Source: Anaerolineaceae bacterium UBA6801
GTDB lineage: Bacteria; Chloroflexota; Anaerolineae; Anaerolineales; Anaerolineaceae
DNA: 14,461 bases
Assembly (NCBI GenBank): GCA_002452315.1
Contig: DKFH01000135.1
Span: forward strand, 1-14,461
Reading direction: 5' to 3'
Shown here: positions 5,545-12,579 of the stretch, piece after piece
How the letters are laid out: each line of letters starts with the position of its first letter
Position numbering within the stretch: position 1 is the stretch's first letter
The notes under the pieces: generated by a model
Seen by the model: only the letters and a program-made list of their open reading frames with translations
Told to the model about the DNA's origin: nothing
The model's database searches: none
Position numbers and translations under genes: made by a program

Positions 5545-7106
5545 ACAAGGAAATCATTCGCTCAAGCAGCCAGAAAGGCCTCCTTTTTGGCATTGTAATG
5601 ATCTTTTTAGTGTTGATCAATTTTCACCTCATGGCTTCGACTATGATCAGCAAACTGATGGGTACTAACGTGTTGCGTGGCTCACTGCCAGAAGCGCGAT
5701 TCTTTATCATCTTCCTGGTGCTGTATGCTATATGGGTGGGATGGTCTGCTGCCAGCCGTGAGGGTAAAACAATCCATAAGTTATTCGAGGGTTTGTTTGC
5801 CGGATTGATCGCTGGCCTCACTGTTGCCTTGTTTGGCTTGCTTCTTTTCTACATGCTTGAAACCCAAACGGACATCCGCAAGTATCTGACCGCATTATCC
5901 TTTCCCAGTATGCGATTCTTCCTCCTCGACATGGGCGAGCTCGGCATACTGGTGCATTTTGGGCTCTTTACGCTCCTTGGTTTATTAGGCAGTGCCCTGG
6001 CAGTGGGGCTGCGCTCCCAAAAGGTAGCCCATTTCAAGCAAGGTGTAAAGACTGCCATCACCAATTTGCGGTTGCGCATTACCAATGCCCTGCCTGAAAG
6101 CGTCAATAAATATGGCAAATACGGGATCTATTTACTGTTATTGGTCATCTTATTCTTGCTGCCTACCAGGTGGGGATCTTATTACAACTTCGTTTTCGGC
6201 ATGGTCGGCTTGTACGTCATCTTGGGTATCGGGTTGAACATCATGCTGGGCTTATCCGGCCAGTTTATGATTGGTATTGCCGCCCTGTTTGCAATGGGGG
6301 CTTACAGTGTAGCCCTGCTCAACTCACCCATCCCGCATGGGTTAATGTGGGGGTTCTGGCCATCCCTGGCGGTCGGCGTGGTAATGGCCGTCATCGGCGG
6401 TCTCCTGCTGGGCTTACCCATCATGCGCCTGAGGGGTGACTATCTGGGCATCGTTACCCTGGGTTTTGGCGAGATCATCCGCATCCTGCTCAACAGCGAC
6501 CTGTTGACCGACATCACTGGCGGGCCACGAGGTGTTCAGAACATCCAGCAGCCCACCTTTTTGGGCACACCCTTCAACGATGTCATGTATGCCTACCTGA
6601 TCATTGTGGCCATGGCCGTATCCATATTTTTATACTACCGGTTGGAAAATTCCCGCACCGGCCGAGCCTGGCTTTCCATCAAAGAAGATGCTCTTGTCGC
6701 CCAGGCCACTGGCATTGATGTGCAGAAATATAAATTGCTGGCCTTATGCGTGGGGGCAGCCTTTGCCGGCCTGGCAGGCGGCATTTTCGCTGCCCGTAAC
6801 CAGTTCACAGGACCCAACGATCACACCTTGATGGTCTCAATCAATGTCCTCAGCGTGGTCATCGTTGGCGGTTTAAACAGCATTCCAGGCATCATCCTGG
6901 GGTCATTTGCCCTGAGGGGTTTGCCGGAGCTTCTGCGTGAGTTGGAAACCTACCGCCTGCTGGTGTTCGGGGCATTGCTGGTCTTTATGATGCTGGTCCG
7001 CCCTGATGGGCTGTGGCCTGCATCCCGCCCGGATTTAGAAGAGAAAGGCAGCCCAGGCTTGAAAGAAGATATCGAACCCGCCGAAGAAGGGAGGAGCAAT
7101 GACTGA
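5541..7106 (+). CDS. livM: Branched-chain amino acid-type ABC transporter permease (LivM-like) with long N-terminal membrane extension
   Basis: The 521-residue protein is the second permease. The LivM core occupies roughly residues 195-495: helices around YGIYLLLLVILFLL, the LGLSGQFMIGIAALFAMGAY block, the LRGDYLGIVTLGFGEIIRILL motif, the ATPase-docking loop near 370-395 (NSRTGRAWLSIKEDALVAQA), and LSVVIVGGLNSIPG. Ahead of it is an unusual extension of about 190 residues with four to five predicted membrane helices (about 14-36, 53-70, 82-106, 135-158), which most LivM proteins lack or have shorter. The C-terminus is a charged tail of about 25 residues. The start ATG 5541 has GGAGGAG upstream (5529-5535) and overlaps livH by 4 bp. 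The stop overlaps livG by 8 bp. Confidence 0.9.
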   Translation: MNKEIIRSSSQKGLLFGIVMIFLVLINFHLMASTMISKLMGTNVLRGSLPEARFFIIFLVLYAIWVGWSAASREGKTIHKLFEGLFAGLIAGLTVALFGLLLFYMLETQTDIRKYLTALSFPSMRFFLLDMGELGILVHFGLFTLLGLLGSALAVGLRSQKVAHFKQGVKTAITNLRLRITNALPESVNKYGKYGIYLLLLVILFLLPTRWGSYYNFVFGMVGLYVILGIGLNIMLGLSGQFMIGIAALFAMGAYSVALLNSPIPHGLMWGFWPSLAVGVVMAVIGGLLLGLPIMRLRGDYLGIVTLGFGEIIRILLNSDLLTDITGGPRGVQNIQQPTFLGTPFNDVMYAYLIIVAMAVSIFLYYRLENSRTGRAWLSIKEDALVAQATGIDVQKYKLLALCVGAAFAGLAGGIFAARNQFTGPNDHTLMVSINVLSVVIVGGLNSIPGIILGSFALRGLPELLRELETYRLLVFGALLVFMMLVRPDGLWPASRPDLEEKGSPGLKEDIEPAEEGRSND

Positions 7107-7917
7107 ATACATCATTGAAACCATCAAAGTCAGTAAAAGCTTTGGCGGCTTAATAGCAGTCAATGAGGTCGATCTGCAGGTCCCAAGAGGATTTATCTAC
7201 AGCATCATCGGACCAAACGGGGCCGGGAAGACCACCCTGTTCAACTGCATCTCTGGCTTTTATACGCCAGAAAGTGGGAATATCCTGTATTATGGAACCC
7301 CCATCCAGGGCATGCCGACCAACTTTATCTCCAGTCAGGGTATTTCACGGACTTACCAAAATGTGCGCTTGTTCGGCAATCTCACCGCAATGGAAAACGT
7401 TCTCATCGGTTTACACAATAAACTAAATTCAAACTTGCTGGACGCAGTTATTCACACGCCTCGCTCTGCGCGTGAGAACACCTGGTCATTGCAGGAAGCC
7501 GTCCGCCTGCTGGAATTTGTAGGTCTGAAAGGTTTTGGCGATTATTTGGCCAATAACCTCCCTTACGGCCTGCAGCGCCGTCTGGAAATCGCCAGAGCTT
7601 TGGCGAATAATCCCCGGTTGCTGCTATTGGATGAACCCACCGCCGGCATGAACATCCAGGAAACAACTGACCTGACCCAATTCATCAAGCGCTTACGGGA
7701 CGAACTGGAAATATCCATCATCCTGATCGAGCATGATATGAAGGTGGTCATGGATATTTCAGACCGCATTAGCGTATTGGATTACGGCATGAAAATCGCC
7801 GAAGGTTCTCCCAGTGAAATCCAGTCGAATTCCAGGGTGATCGAGGCTTACCTCGGTCCTGGCGGTGCAGCGCTGGCTGAAAAATATCAGAAACAAAGGC
7901 GGAATAGCCATGCTTAA
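7099..7917 (+). CDS. livG: ABC transporter ATP-binding protein (LivG-like)
   Basis: This 272-residue cytosolic ATPase of the liv transporter shows Walker A GPNGAGKTT (38-46), a Q-loop at SRTYQNVRLF, the signature LPYGLQRR (from 154), Walker B LLLLDEPTAG (Asp178) and the switch histidine in EHDM (His212). The degenerate signature, with LPYG instead of LSGG, and the C-terminal EAYLG are family hallmarks of LivG rather than LivF. It pairs with LivF to power import through LivHM. The start ATG 7099 lies within the end of livM and is preceded by GGGAGGAG (7088-7095), an excellent ribosome site. The 3' end overlaps livF by 8 bp. Confidence 0.95.
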   Translation: MTEYIIETIKVSKSFGGLIAVNEVDLQVPRGFIYSIIGPNGAGKTTLFNCISGFYTPESGNILYYGTPIQGMPTNFISSQGISRTYQNVRLFGNLTAMENVLIGLHNKLNSNLLDAVIHTPRSARENTWSLQEAVRLLEFVGLKGFGDYLANNLPYGLQRRLEIARALANNPRLLLLDEPTAGMNIQETTDLTQFIKRLRDELEISIILIEHDMKVVMDISDRISVLDYGMKIAEGSPSEIQSNSRVIEAYLGPGGAALAEKYQKQRRNSHA

Positions 7918-8614
7918 AGTTACAGACCTTAATGTTTACTACGGCGCGATCCACGCGCTCAAAGGGATTAGCTTTGATCTCCAGGAAGGTGAGATTGTCA
8001 CCCTGATCGGTGCCAATGGCGCAGGTAAATCAACCCTGCTCAACACCATCTCCGGCATATTGCACGCCAAGGTGGGCCAGGTGGAGTACCTCGGCGAGGA
8101 TATCTCCAACGAAGCCGCCCAGGTGATCGTCCAAAAAGGGATTGTTCACGTCCCCGAAGGCCGTAAGATTTTTGCCAAAATGACGGTCTTAGAAAATCTT
8201 GAAATGGGCGCCTATACTGTCAGTGACCGACAGCAAATCCAGGATAAAATGGGGGCGATGTTTGAGCGATTCCCGGTGCTCCGCGACCGGAAAAAGCAGC
8301 TGGGCGGCACGTTATCCGGTGGCGAACAGCAGATGCTGGCCATGGCGCGCGGCCTGATGGCCAACCCCAAACTCCTGCTGTTGGACGAACCCTCCATGGG
8401 ACTGGCCCCGGTGCTGGTTGAACAGATTTTCGATATCATCCAGGACATCAACCAGCTGGGCACCAGCGTTTTACTCGTGGAACAAAATGCACATATGGCC
8501 CTGAGCATTGCAGACCGAGCATACGTGTTGGAAACGGGAAATATCGTCCTGGAAGGCGACGCAGCCGATGTGATGAATGACCCCATGGTGATCAGCGCAT
8601 ACCTGGGCGGCTAA
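7910..8614 (+). CDS. livF: ABC transporter ATP-binding protein (LivF-like)
   Basis: This 234-residue second ATPase carries Walker A GANGAGKST (34-42), the VPEGRKIFAKMTVLENL block typical of LivF, the signature LSGGEQQ (from 135) and Walker B LLLLDEPSMGLAP (Asp159, Glu160). The usual switch histidine is replaced in VEQN, as is normal for LivF. The start is ATG 7910, with GGCGGA at 7898-7903 at suitable spacing; the upstream in-frame GTG at 7865 lies inside livG and would add a 15-residue tail not seen in the family. It overlaps livG by 8 bp and is the last gene of the operon. No clear terminator was seen in the 46 bp before the converging gene that ends at 8661. Confidence 0.95.
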   Translation: MLKVTDLNVYYGAIHALKGISFDLQEGEIVTLIGANGAGKSTLLNTISGILHAKVGQVEYLGEDISNEAAQVIVQKGIVHVPEGRKIFAKMTVLENLEMGAYTVSDRQQIQDKMGAMFERFPVLRDRKKQLGGTLSGGEQQMLAMARGLMANPKLLLLDEPSMGLAPVLVEQIFDIIQDINQLGTSVLLVEQNAHMALSIADRAYVLETGNIVLEGDAADVMNDPMVISAYLGG

Positions 8615-8660
8615 ACCAGCGTTTTTAAATCGAATTATCCTGCAAAACTAAGGGATAGAC

Positions 8661-9398
8661 CTAACGCACCTGCTTGAAATTCACCAGGATCAGGTTCTTT
8701 TGGCAATCATTAAAGGTCTCAAGCCCATATGGGTGAGAGATCGCGTTTCCATTGGCATCAAACAGCTGGATAAACAGCGTATCCTGGCTGTCAACCGTTA
8801 AATTTTCCAGTTGAAACTCATACCCTGATTGGCCATAGTCCGGAGCGGAACCCGTTAGGCTAAGACGATCAATGGCGTAGCCATCCAGCTCACCAAACAG
8901 GTGCAATGACAATCCTTTCACAGGCGCATCCTGCAGATTCCACACCTGGCCGGCAATAACCAGCCAGTCACAACCCAGTGATGGCCTGATCAGGGCACTG
9001 CTCATATACTCCGGCTCGCCGATCAAAATATACGGCAACAATGCCAATGTTGGCGAGGGCGTTGCGGTTGGCGTGATCTCGGGAGCAAATGTGGGTGTGA
9101 GTGTGGGCGTGCTGGTGATCAAACCGGCAGGTGCCGGGGTTACTCCTGAAATGAGGATGTCCGTGGGCGTCAACGTGCGCGTGGTCTTCACTGGCTCGAT
9201 GGCGTATGGCCCAAGACCAAAGATCAACATGATCAACCAGATGGCTCCCCCCAGGATCCCAATCGCAAATATTACGGCTAAGGTATTCGACTTTCGGGGT
9301 TCTTGTGGTCGCCGCGGCGTTGCCATAGAGGGCACTGGCTTGGGCGTGCTTTTTCTGGCATAGTCTCGGGGATAATTGGGGGGATGATCTCTTCGCAT
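8661..9398 (-). CDS. Membrane-anchored protein of unknown function with Thr/Pro linker
   Basis: I do not recognise the family. The 245-residue protein has a basic, proline-rich cytosolic N-terminus (1-36), one membrane helix at about 39-62, and a Thr/Pro/Ser-rich spacer (about 74-120, with repeats such as TPTLTPT). An extracytoplasmic domain of about 125 residues then alternates hydrophobic and polar residues in a beta-rich pattern. The domain has two cysteines (143 and 232) near its two ends, which could form a disulfide. Its ATG follows the TGA of the parvulin-like gene after one nucleotide, so the two are probably one transcript and translationally coupled; the only ribosome-site-like sequence (GAGGTG) is about 13 nt upstream. 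A role in extracytoplasmic protein handling or the envelope can only be guessed from the neighbour. Confidence 0.75.
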   Translation of the reverse strand: MRRDHPPNYPRDYARKSTPKPVPSMATPRRPQEPRKSNTLAVIFAIGILGGAIWLIMLIFGLGPYAIEPVKTTRTLTPTDILISGVTPAPAGLITSTPTLTPTFAPEITPTATPSPTLALLPYILIGEPEYMSSALIRPSLGCDWLVIAGQVWNLQDAPVKGLSLHLFGELDGYAIDRLSLTGSAPDYGQSGYEFQLENLTVDSQDTLFIQLFDANGNAISHPYGLETFNDCQKNLILVNFKQVR

Positions 9399-9399
9399 G

Positions 9400-10314
9400 T
9401 CAATCGATCAACACCTCAATCACGCTCGCTTCGCGACGCCCATCCAGCCACGTATACAGGGCTTGGCGAGCCAGCGTCAGCCTGGCATCCGAAGTTAACG
9501 GGCGCACTGCCCGGTCAATCACCAAAACGATGTGGTAGCCGATTTCCGATTCAATAATCTCCGTATAACTCCCCACTGGTTGATCAAACACAGCCGTTTC
9601 CACTGCTGGCACCAGTAAATATCCGCGGGGCACCCACCCGAGATATCCGCCTGTCTCCGGGCTGAATTCAAACGCTACCTCCTCAAACGGCGTCCCCGCA
9701 TTAAGGTCGGCCAGGGCCCGCTCGGCGCCCGCTTCGGTAAAGGCGAACACCTGGCGTAACTCAACCTGTTCAACCGCGTCCGGGATATTGCCGGCAATCC
9801 GGTCACGCTGATCAGCAACCAGCAGTTGAAGATGCAAATCCGCCACCAGCTCTTCCCAGGTGTATCCCCAGGTCTCCATCCAGGCTTCTAGATCAACATC
9901 CTCAGCCAACTGATCGATGCGCGCATTCACATCCTCGTCGCTGAAAGTCGTGCCCGCCTCACGGGCTGCCTGTGCCATCAACACCTGGTCGATCATGTCG
10001 TTTAACACCGTCTGCCGGGCTTCATCCTCATCCACATCGTCAATGTCCAAAGAGTCCTGGGCCAGGTAATAGCGCGCCAATTCGCGCTCAAAACCTGCCA
10101 ACGGGATCCGTTCACCGTTGACAATCGCGGCGGCCGGCAGCGGTATGGCTGTGGGTTCTTCAATTGTTGGGGTAATGCTGGGAACAGCCGTGGGCGATGG
10201 GGATGCCACCGCTTCTGGCGCAGGTTCAATCTGCTCCGTACAGGCTGCCATTAAAATCATTACCAGTAATAACCAAACGACCGGTTTCTTTGTAATCCAC
10301 TTGAGCGCAAACAT
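9400..10314 (-). CDS. SurA/parvulin-like peptidyl-prolyl isomerase lipoprotein
   Basis: With the start at ATG 10314 the protein has 304 residues. A lipoprotein signal peptide ends in MAAC with Cys25; a Ser/Thr/Pro-rich spacer follows (26-60), then a SurA-like helical N-domain (about 62-180) and a parvulin domain (about 183-268). The parvulin hallmarks are GTPFEEVAFEFSPETGGYLGW (207-227, shown by family convention F-x-E-x-A-x-x-x-S...GG-x-LGW) and GYHIVLV with His261. The first active-site histidine of parvulins (RHI) is replaced by Gln188 (RQV), so isomerase activity may be weak and the protein may act mainly as a chaperone. It would work outside the membrane on exported proteins. The further upstream ATG at 10368 is rejected because it lies in the groEL terminator and upstream of this gene's promoter. 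Confidence 0.85.
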   Translation of the reverse strand: MFALKWITKKPVVWLLLVMILMAACTEQIEPAPEAVASPSPTAVPSITPTIEEPTAIPLPAAAIVNGERIPLAGFERELARYYLAQDSLDIDDVDEDEARQTVLNDMIDQVLMAQAAREAGTTFSDEDVNARIDQLAEDVDLEAWMETWGYTWEELVADLHLQLLVADQRDRIAGNIPDAVEQVELRQVFAFTEAGAERALADLNAGTPFEEVAFEFSPETGGYLGWVPRGYLLVPAVETAVFDQPVGSYTEIIESEIGYHIVLVIDRAVRPLTSDARLTLARQALYTWLDGRREASVIEVLID

Positions 10315-10321
10315 GTCCTCA

Positions 10322-10349
10322 ATTATACCAGCGCTGATCAAATAGCAAA
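10322..10349 (-). promoter_or_regulatory. Extended -10 promoter of the parvulin-like gene, possibly giving a leaderless mRNA
   Basis: On the minus strand, TGG-TATAAT (TATAAT at 10327-10322) is an extended -10 element, with TTTGCT (10349-10344) 16 bp upstream as a -35. The expected start, about 7 nt downstream, falls at 10315-10314, on the ATG of the gene. GAGG sits only 2 nt before the ATG, too close to be a normal ribosome site, so a leaderless message is plausible. Confidence 0.5.
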
Positions 10350-10368
10350 CAGCCCTGATCTTAATCAT

Positions 10369-10400
10369 AAAAAAGGCTGCGCCAATATGGCACAGCCTTT
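10369..10400 (-). terminator. Rho-independent terminator of groESL
   Basis: On the minus strand, AAAGGCTGTGCC (10400-10389) pairs with GGCGCAGCCTTT (10383-10372) over 12 positions around a 5-nt loop, followed by six T residues (10374-10369). It begins 23 bp after the groEL stop codon and separates groESL from the parvulin-like gene. Confidence 0.88.
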
Positions 10401-10423
10401 AGGTTTTGCGATATATTTTCGGC

Positions 10424-12067
10424 CTAGTAGCCGCCCATGCCCATTCCACCGCCTCCGGGAGGCATTGGTGGTTCAGGTTCGGGGATATCAGTGATCAGGG
10501 CTTCCGTGGTCAGGATCATCGCCGCGATCGAGGCTGCATTTTCCAATGCACCGCGGGTCACCTTTGCGGGGTCGATCACACCGCATTTGACCATATCGCC
10601 GAATTCTTCCGTCAACACATCATAACCAATGCGTGTATTCTTTTCCTTGGCCTGAGCCTGGCGGACATGCTCAACAATCACTGAGCCGTCTTTTCCGGCA
10701 TTCTCGGCAATTTTCCGCATGGGAATTTCCAATGCATTACGGACAACCCGTACACCGATTTGGGCATCATCGCTGTCCATCTCAAGGCTCTCAACAGCGC
10801 CCATGGCATTGATCAGAGCCACACCACCACCGGGGACAATGCCTTCTTCAACAGCCGCGCGGGTGGCCGAAAGGGCGTCCTCAACGCGATGTTTCTTTTC
10901 CTTCAGCTCGGTCTCGGTGGCAGCGCCAACACGGATGATGGCAACGCCGCCGGACAGTTTGGCCAGACGCTCTTGCAGTTTTTCACGGTCGTAGTCGCTG
11001 GTCGTGTTCTCAATCTCAACACGGATTTGTTCGATACGTCCCTTGATCTCGCTGGATTCGCCTTTGCCGCCAACGATGGTGGTGTCGTCCTTGGTGCTGA
11101 CGACTTTCTCGGCCTGACCGAGGTCATTGATCGTAACGGTCTCCAGCTTGCGGCCAGTTTCCTCAGAGATCACTGTTGCGCCGGTCAGAATGGCGATATC
11201 CTGCAGCATTGCCTTACGGCGGTCACCAAATCCGGGGGCTTTGACAGCCAGCACATTCAGCATGCCACGCAGCTTGTTGAGCACCAGGGTTGCCAGAGCT
11301 TCGCCATCGATATCCTCAGCAATGATCAAAAGCTCGCGTTTACCAACCTGGACCAATTTTTCCAGCAGGGGAACGATGTCGCTGGCCGCGGAGATCTTCT
11401 TGTCATAAACGAGGACATAGGGCTCCTCAATAGAGGCTTCCATGGCTTCGGGGTCGGTGATGAAATAGGGTGAAATGTAACCGCGATCGAATTGCATACC
11501 CTCAACATATTCTGTCTCGAATTCGAGGCCGCGGGATTCTTCAACCGTGATAACGCCATCTTTACCGACTTTGTCCATCACTTCGGCGATCAGCTCGCCA
11601 ATTTCGCGGTCCTGGGCAGAAATCGAGGCCACATTGGCAATTTCTTCCTTGGTGGTGATGTCAATCGCCTGCTCGCCAATGGCATCAGCAACAGCTTTAG
11701 CTGCAGCTTCAATACCGCGCTTGAGCAGCATTGGGTTTGCGCCAGCGGCCAGGTTCTTGAGACCATCGGTCACAATGGCGTGCGCTAAAACGGTCGATGT
11801 GGTGGTGCCATCGCCGGCAATGTCGTTCGTCTTTGTGGCTGCTTCTTTCAGCAACTGGGCACCCATATTCTCAAAGGGATCTTCTAGCTCAATCTCTTTG
11901 GCAACCGTCACACCGTCGTGGGTGATGGTCGGGGAACCAAATTTACGATCCAATGCAACATTGCGGCCCTTCGGACCAAGTGTTGTTGCAACCGATTTCG
12001 CGACAACATCGATACCAGCCTTGAGCGATCGGCGTGCTTCTTCAGAAAAAATGATTTGTTTAGCCAT
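10424..12067 (-). CDS. groEL: 60 kDa chaperonin GroEL
   Basis: A full-length 547-residue GroEL. It forms the double-ring cage that folds cytosolic proteins with ATP and GroES. Visible features are the TTLGPKGRNV nucleotide-binding loop (28-37), Asp51, the DGTTT phosphate-binding motif (86-90), and the apical-domain AKEIELEDP...AVKAPGFGDRRKAML region. The KKHRVEDALSATRAAVEEG block carries the catalytic Asp, VPGGG follows, and the C-terminal tail is rich in Gly and Met (GGGGMGMGGY). The start ATG 12067 is preceded by AAGGAG 9 nt upstream. It lies 31 bp downstream of groES and shares its promoter and CIRCE operator. The strong terminator just after the gene ends the operon. No disruption is visible. 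Confidence 0.98.
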   Translation of the reverse strand: MAKQIIFSEEARRSLKAGIDVVAKSVATTLGPKGRNVALDRKFGSPTITHDGVTVAKEIELEDPFENMGAQLLKEAATKTNDIAGDGTTTSTVLAHAIVTDGLKNLAAGANPMLLKRGIEAAAKAVADAIGEQAIDITTKEEIANVASISAQDREIGELIAEVMDKVGKDGVITVEESRGLEFETEYVEGMQFDRGYISPYFITDPEAMEASIEEPYVLVYDKKISAASDIVPLLEKLVQVGKRELLIIAEDIDGEALATLVLNKLRGMLNVLAVKAPGFGDRRKAMLQDIAILTGATVISEETGRKLETVTINDLGQAEKVVSTKDDTTIVGGKGESSEIKGRIEQIRVEIENTTSDYDREKLQERLAKLSGGVAIIRVGAATETELKEKKHRVEDALSATRAAVEEGIVPGGGVALINAMGAVESLEMDSDDAQIGVRVVRNALEIPMRKIAENAGKDGSVIVEHVRQAQAKEKNTRIGYDVLTEEFGDMVKCGVIDPAKVTRGALENAASIAAMILTTEALITDIPEPEPPMPPGGGGMGMGGY

Positions 12068-12098
12068 GATTAATTACTCCTTGGATTTCATTCAATAA

Positions 12099-12392
12099 CT
12101 AGTTAATTTTCGCGAGAATATCACTTTCGCGCATGATCAACAGTTTTTTGCCATCGTACTTGACCTCGGTGCCCGAATATTTCGCAAACAGGACCTGGTC
12201 ACCTTCGGCAACTTCCAGGGGCATATGCTCGCCTTTATCGTTGCGCTCACCTGGACCAACTGCCAAAACAACACCCTTCTGGGGTTTCTCTTTGGCGGTT
12301 TCAGGAAGCACGATGCCTCCAGCAGTAATTTCTTCTTCCTCGATGGGCTCGACCACGAGCCGATTACCCAAAGGTTTGATTGAGATTGCCAT
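12099..12392 (-). CDS. groES: 10 kDa co-chaperonin GroES
   Basis: A 97-residue GroES, the heptameric lid of the GroEL cage. It begins MAISIKPLGNRLVVEP, has the mobile loop at about 18-40 with the GroEL-binding IVL (27-29), and the roof and core block DQVLFAKYSGTEVKYDGKKLLIM. The start is ATG 12392, with GGAGG (12402-12398) 5 nt upstream; the in-frame ATG four codons further out overlaps this ribosome site and is rejected. It is the first gene of the groESL operon, and its leader of about 80 nt begins at the CIRCE element. Confidence 0.97.
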   Translation of the reverse strand: MAISIKPLGNRLVVEPIEEEEITAGGIVLPETAKEKPQKGVVLAVGPGERNDKGEHMPLEVAEGDQVLFAKYSGTEVKYDGKKLLIMRESDILAKIN

Positions 12393-12445
12393 AAGTTCCT
12401 CCATTTGAATTTAGTATTTTTTTTTATCAGTAAATCTTCACCATT

Positions 12446-12472
12446 TTAGCACTCCAAAGTCGAGAGTGCTAA
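12446..12472 (-). promoter_or_regulatory. CIRCE operator (HrcA binding site)
   Basis: TTAGCACTC (12446-12454), 9 bp spacer, GAGTGCTAA (12464-12472): a perfect match to the CIRCE consensus. It lies directly at the expected transcription start of groESL. Bound HrcA should block initiation, and heat stress should release it. In RNA the repeat can also form a hairpin in the 5' leader. Confidence 0.96.
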
Positions 12473-12480
12473 CACCCCCT

Positions 12481-12509
12481 ATCTTACCTTTCTTCAAAAA
12501 ACCCGTCAA
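12481..12509 (-). promoter_or_regulatory. Housekeeping-type promoter of groESL
   Basis: On the minus strand, TTGACG (12509-12504), a 17-bp spacer and TAAGAT (12486-12481) form a good sigma-70/sigma-A type promoter. The predicted start is around 12474, next to CIRCE, which fits HrcA repression. No sigma-32-like box is needed to explain heat control. Confidence 0.8.
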
Positions 12510-12579
12510 GGGCATTTAGAAGGATTCTTACAAAAGATTTACAATAAACCCCCGATAACTATACCAAACACGCCTCATT

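Noticed and set aside
7865..7909. GTG start extending LivF by 15 residues
   Set aside because: It lies deep inside livG, the extension is basic and not family-like, and ATG 7910 has a good ribosome site.
9073..9125. GTG-rich low-complexity stretch as a DNA repeat or array
   Set aside because: It is the minus-strand coding of the Thr/Pro linker in the anchored protein, without a regular repeat unit.
10315..10368. Upstream ATG extending the parvulin-like lipoprotein by 18 residues
   Set aside because: It falls in the T-run of the groEL terminator and upstream of the gene's own promoter, and it would place extra residues before a normal lipoprotein signal.
10760..11473. Long plus-strand ORF of 237 codons opposite groEL
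   Set aside because: It lies wholly antisense to a complete, highly conserved groEL, has no recognisable protein motif, and is an expected by-product of groEL codon usage.
12393..12404. Upstream ATG giving GroES four extra residues
   Set aside because: It overlaps the GGAGG ribosome site of ATG 12392, and the resulting N-terminus does not fit the family.
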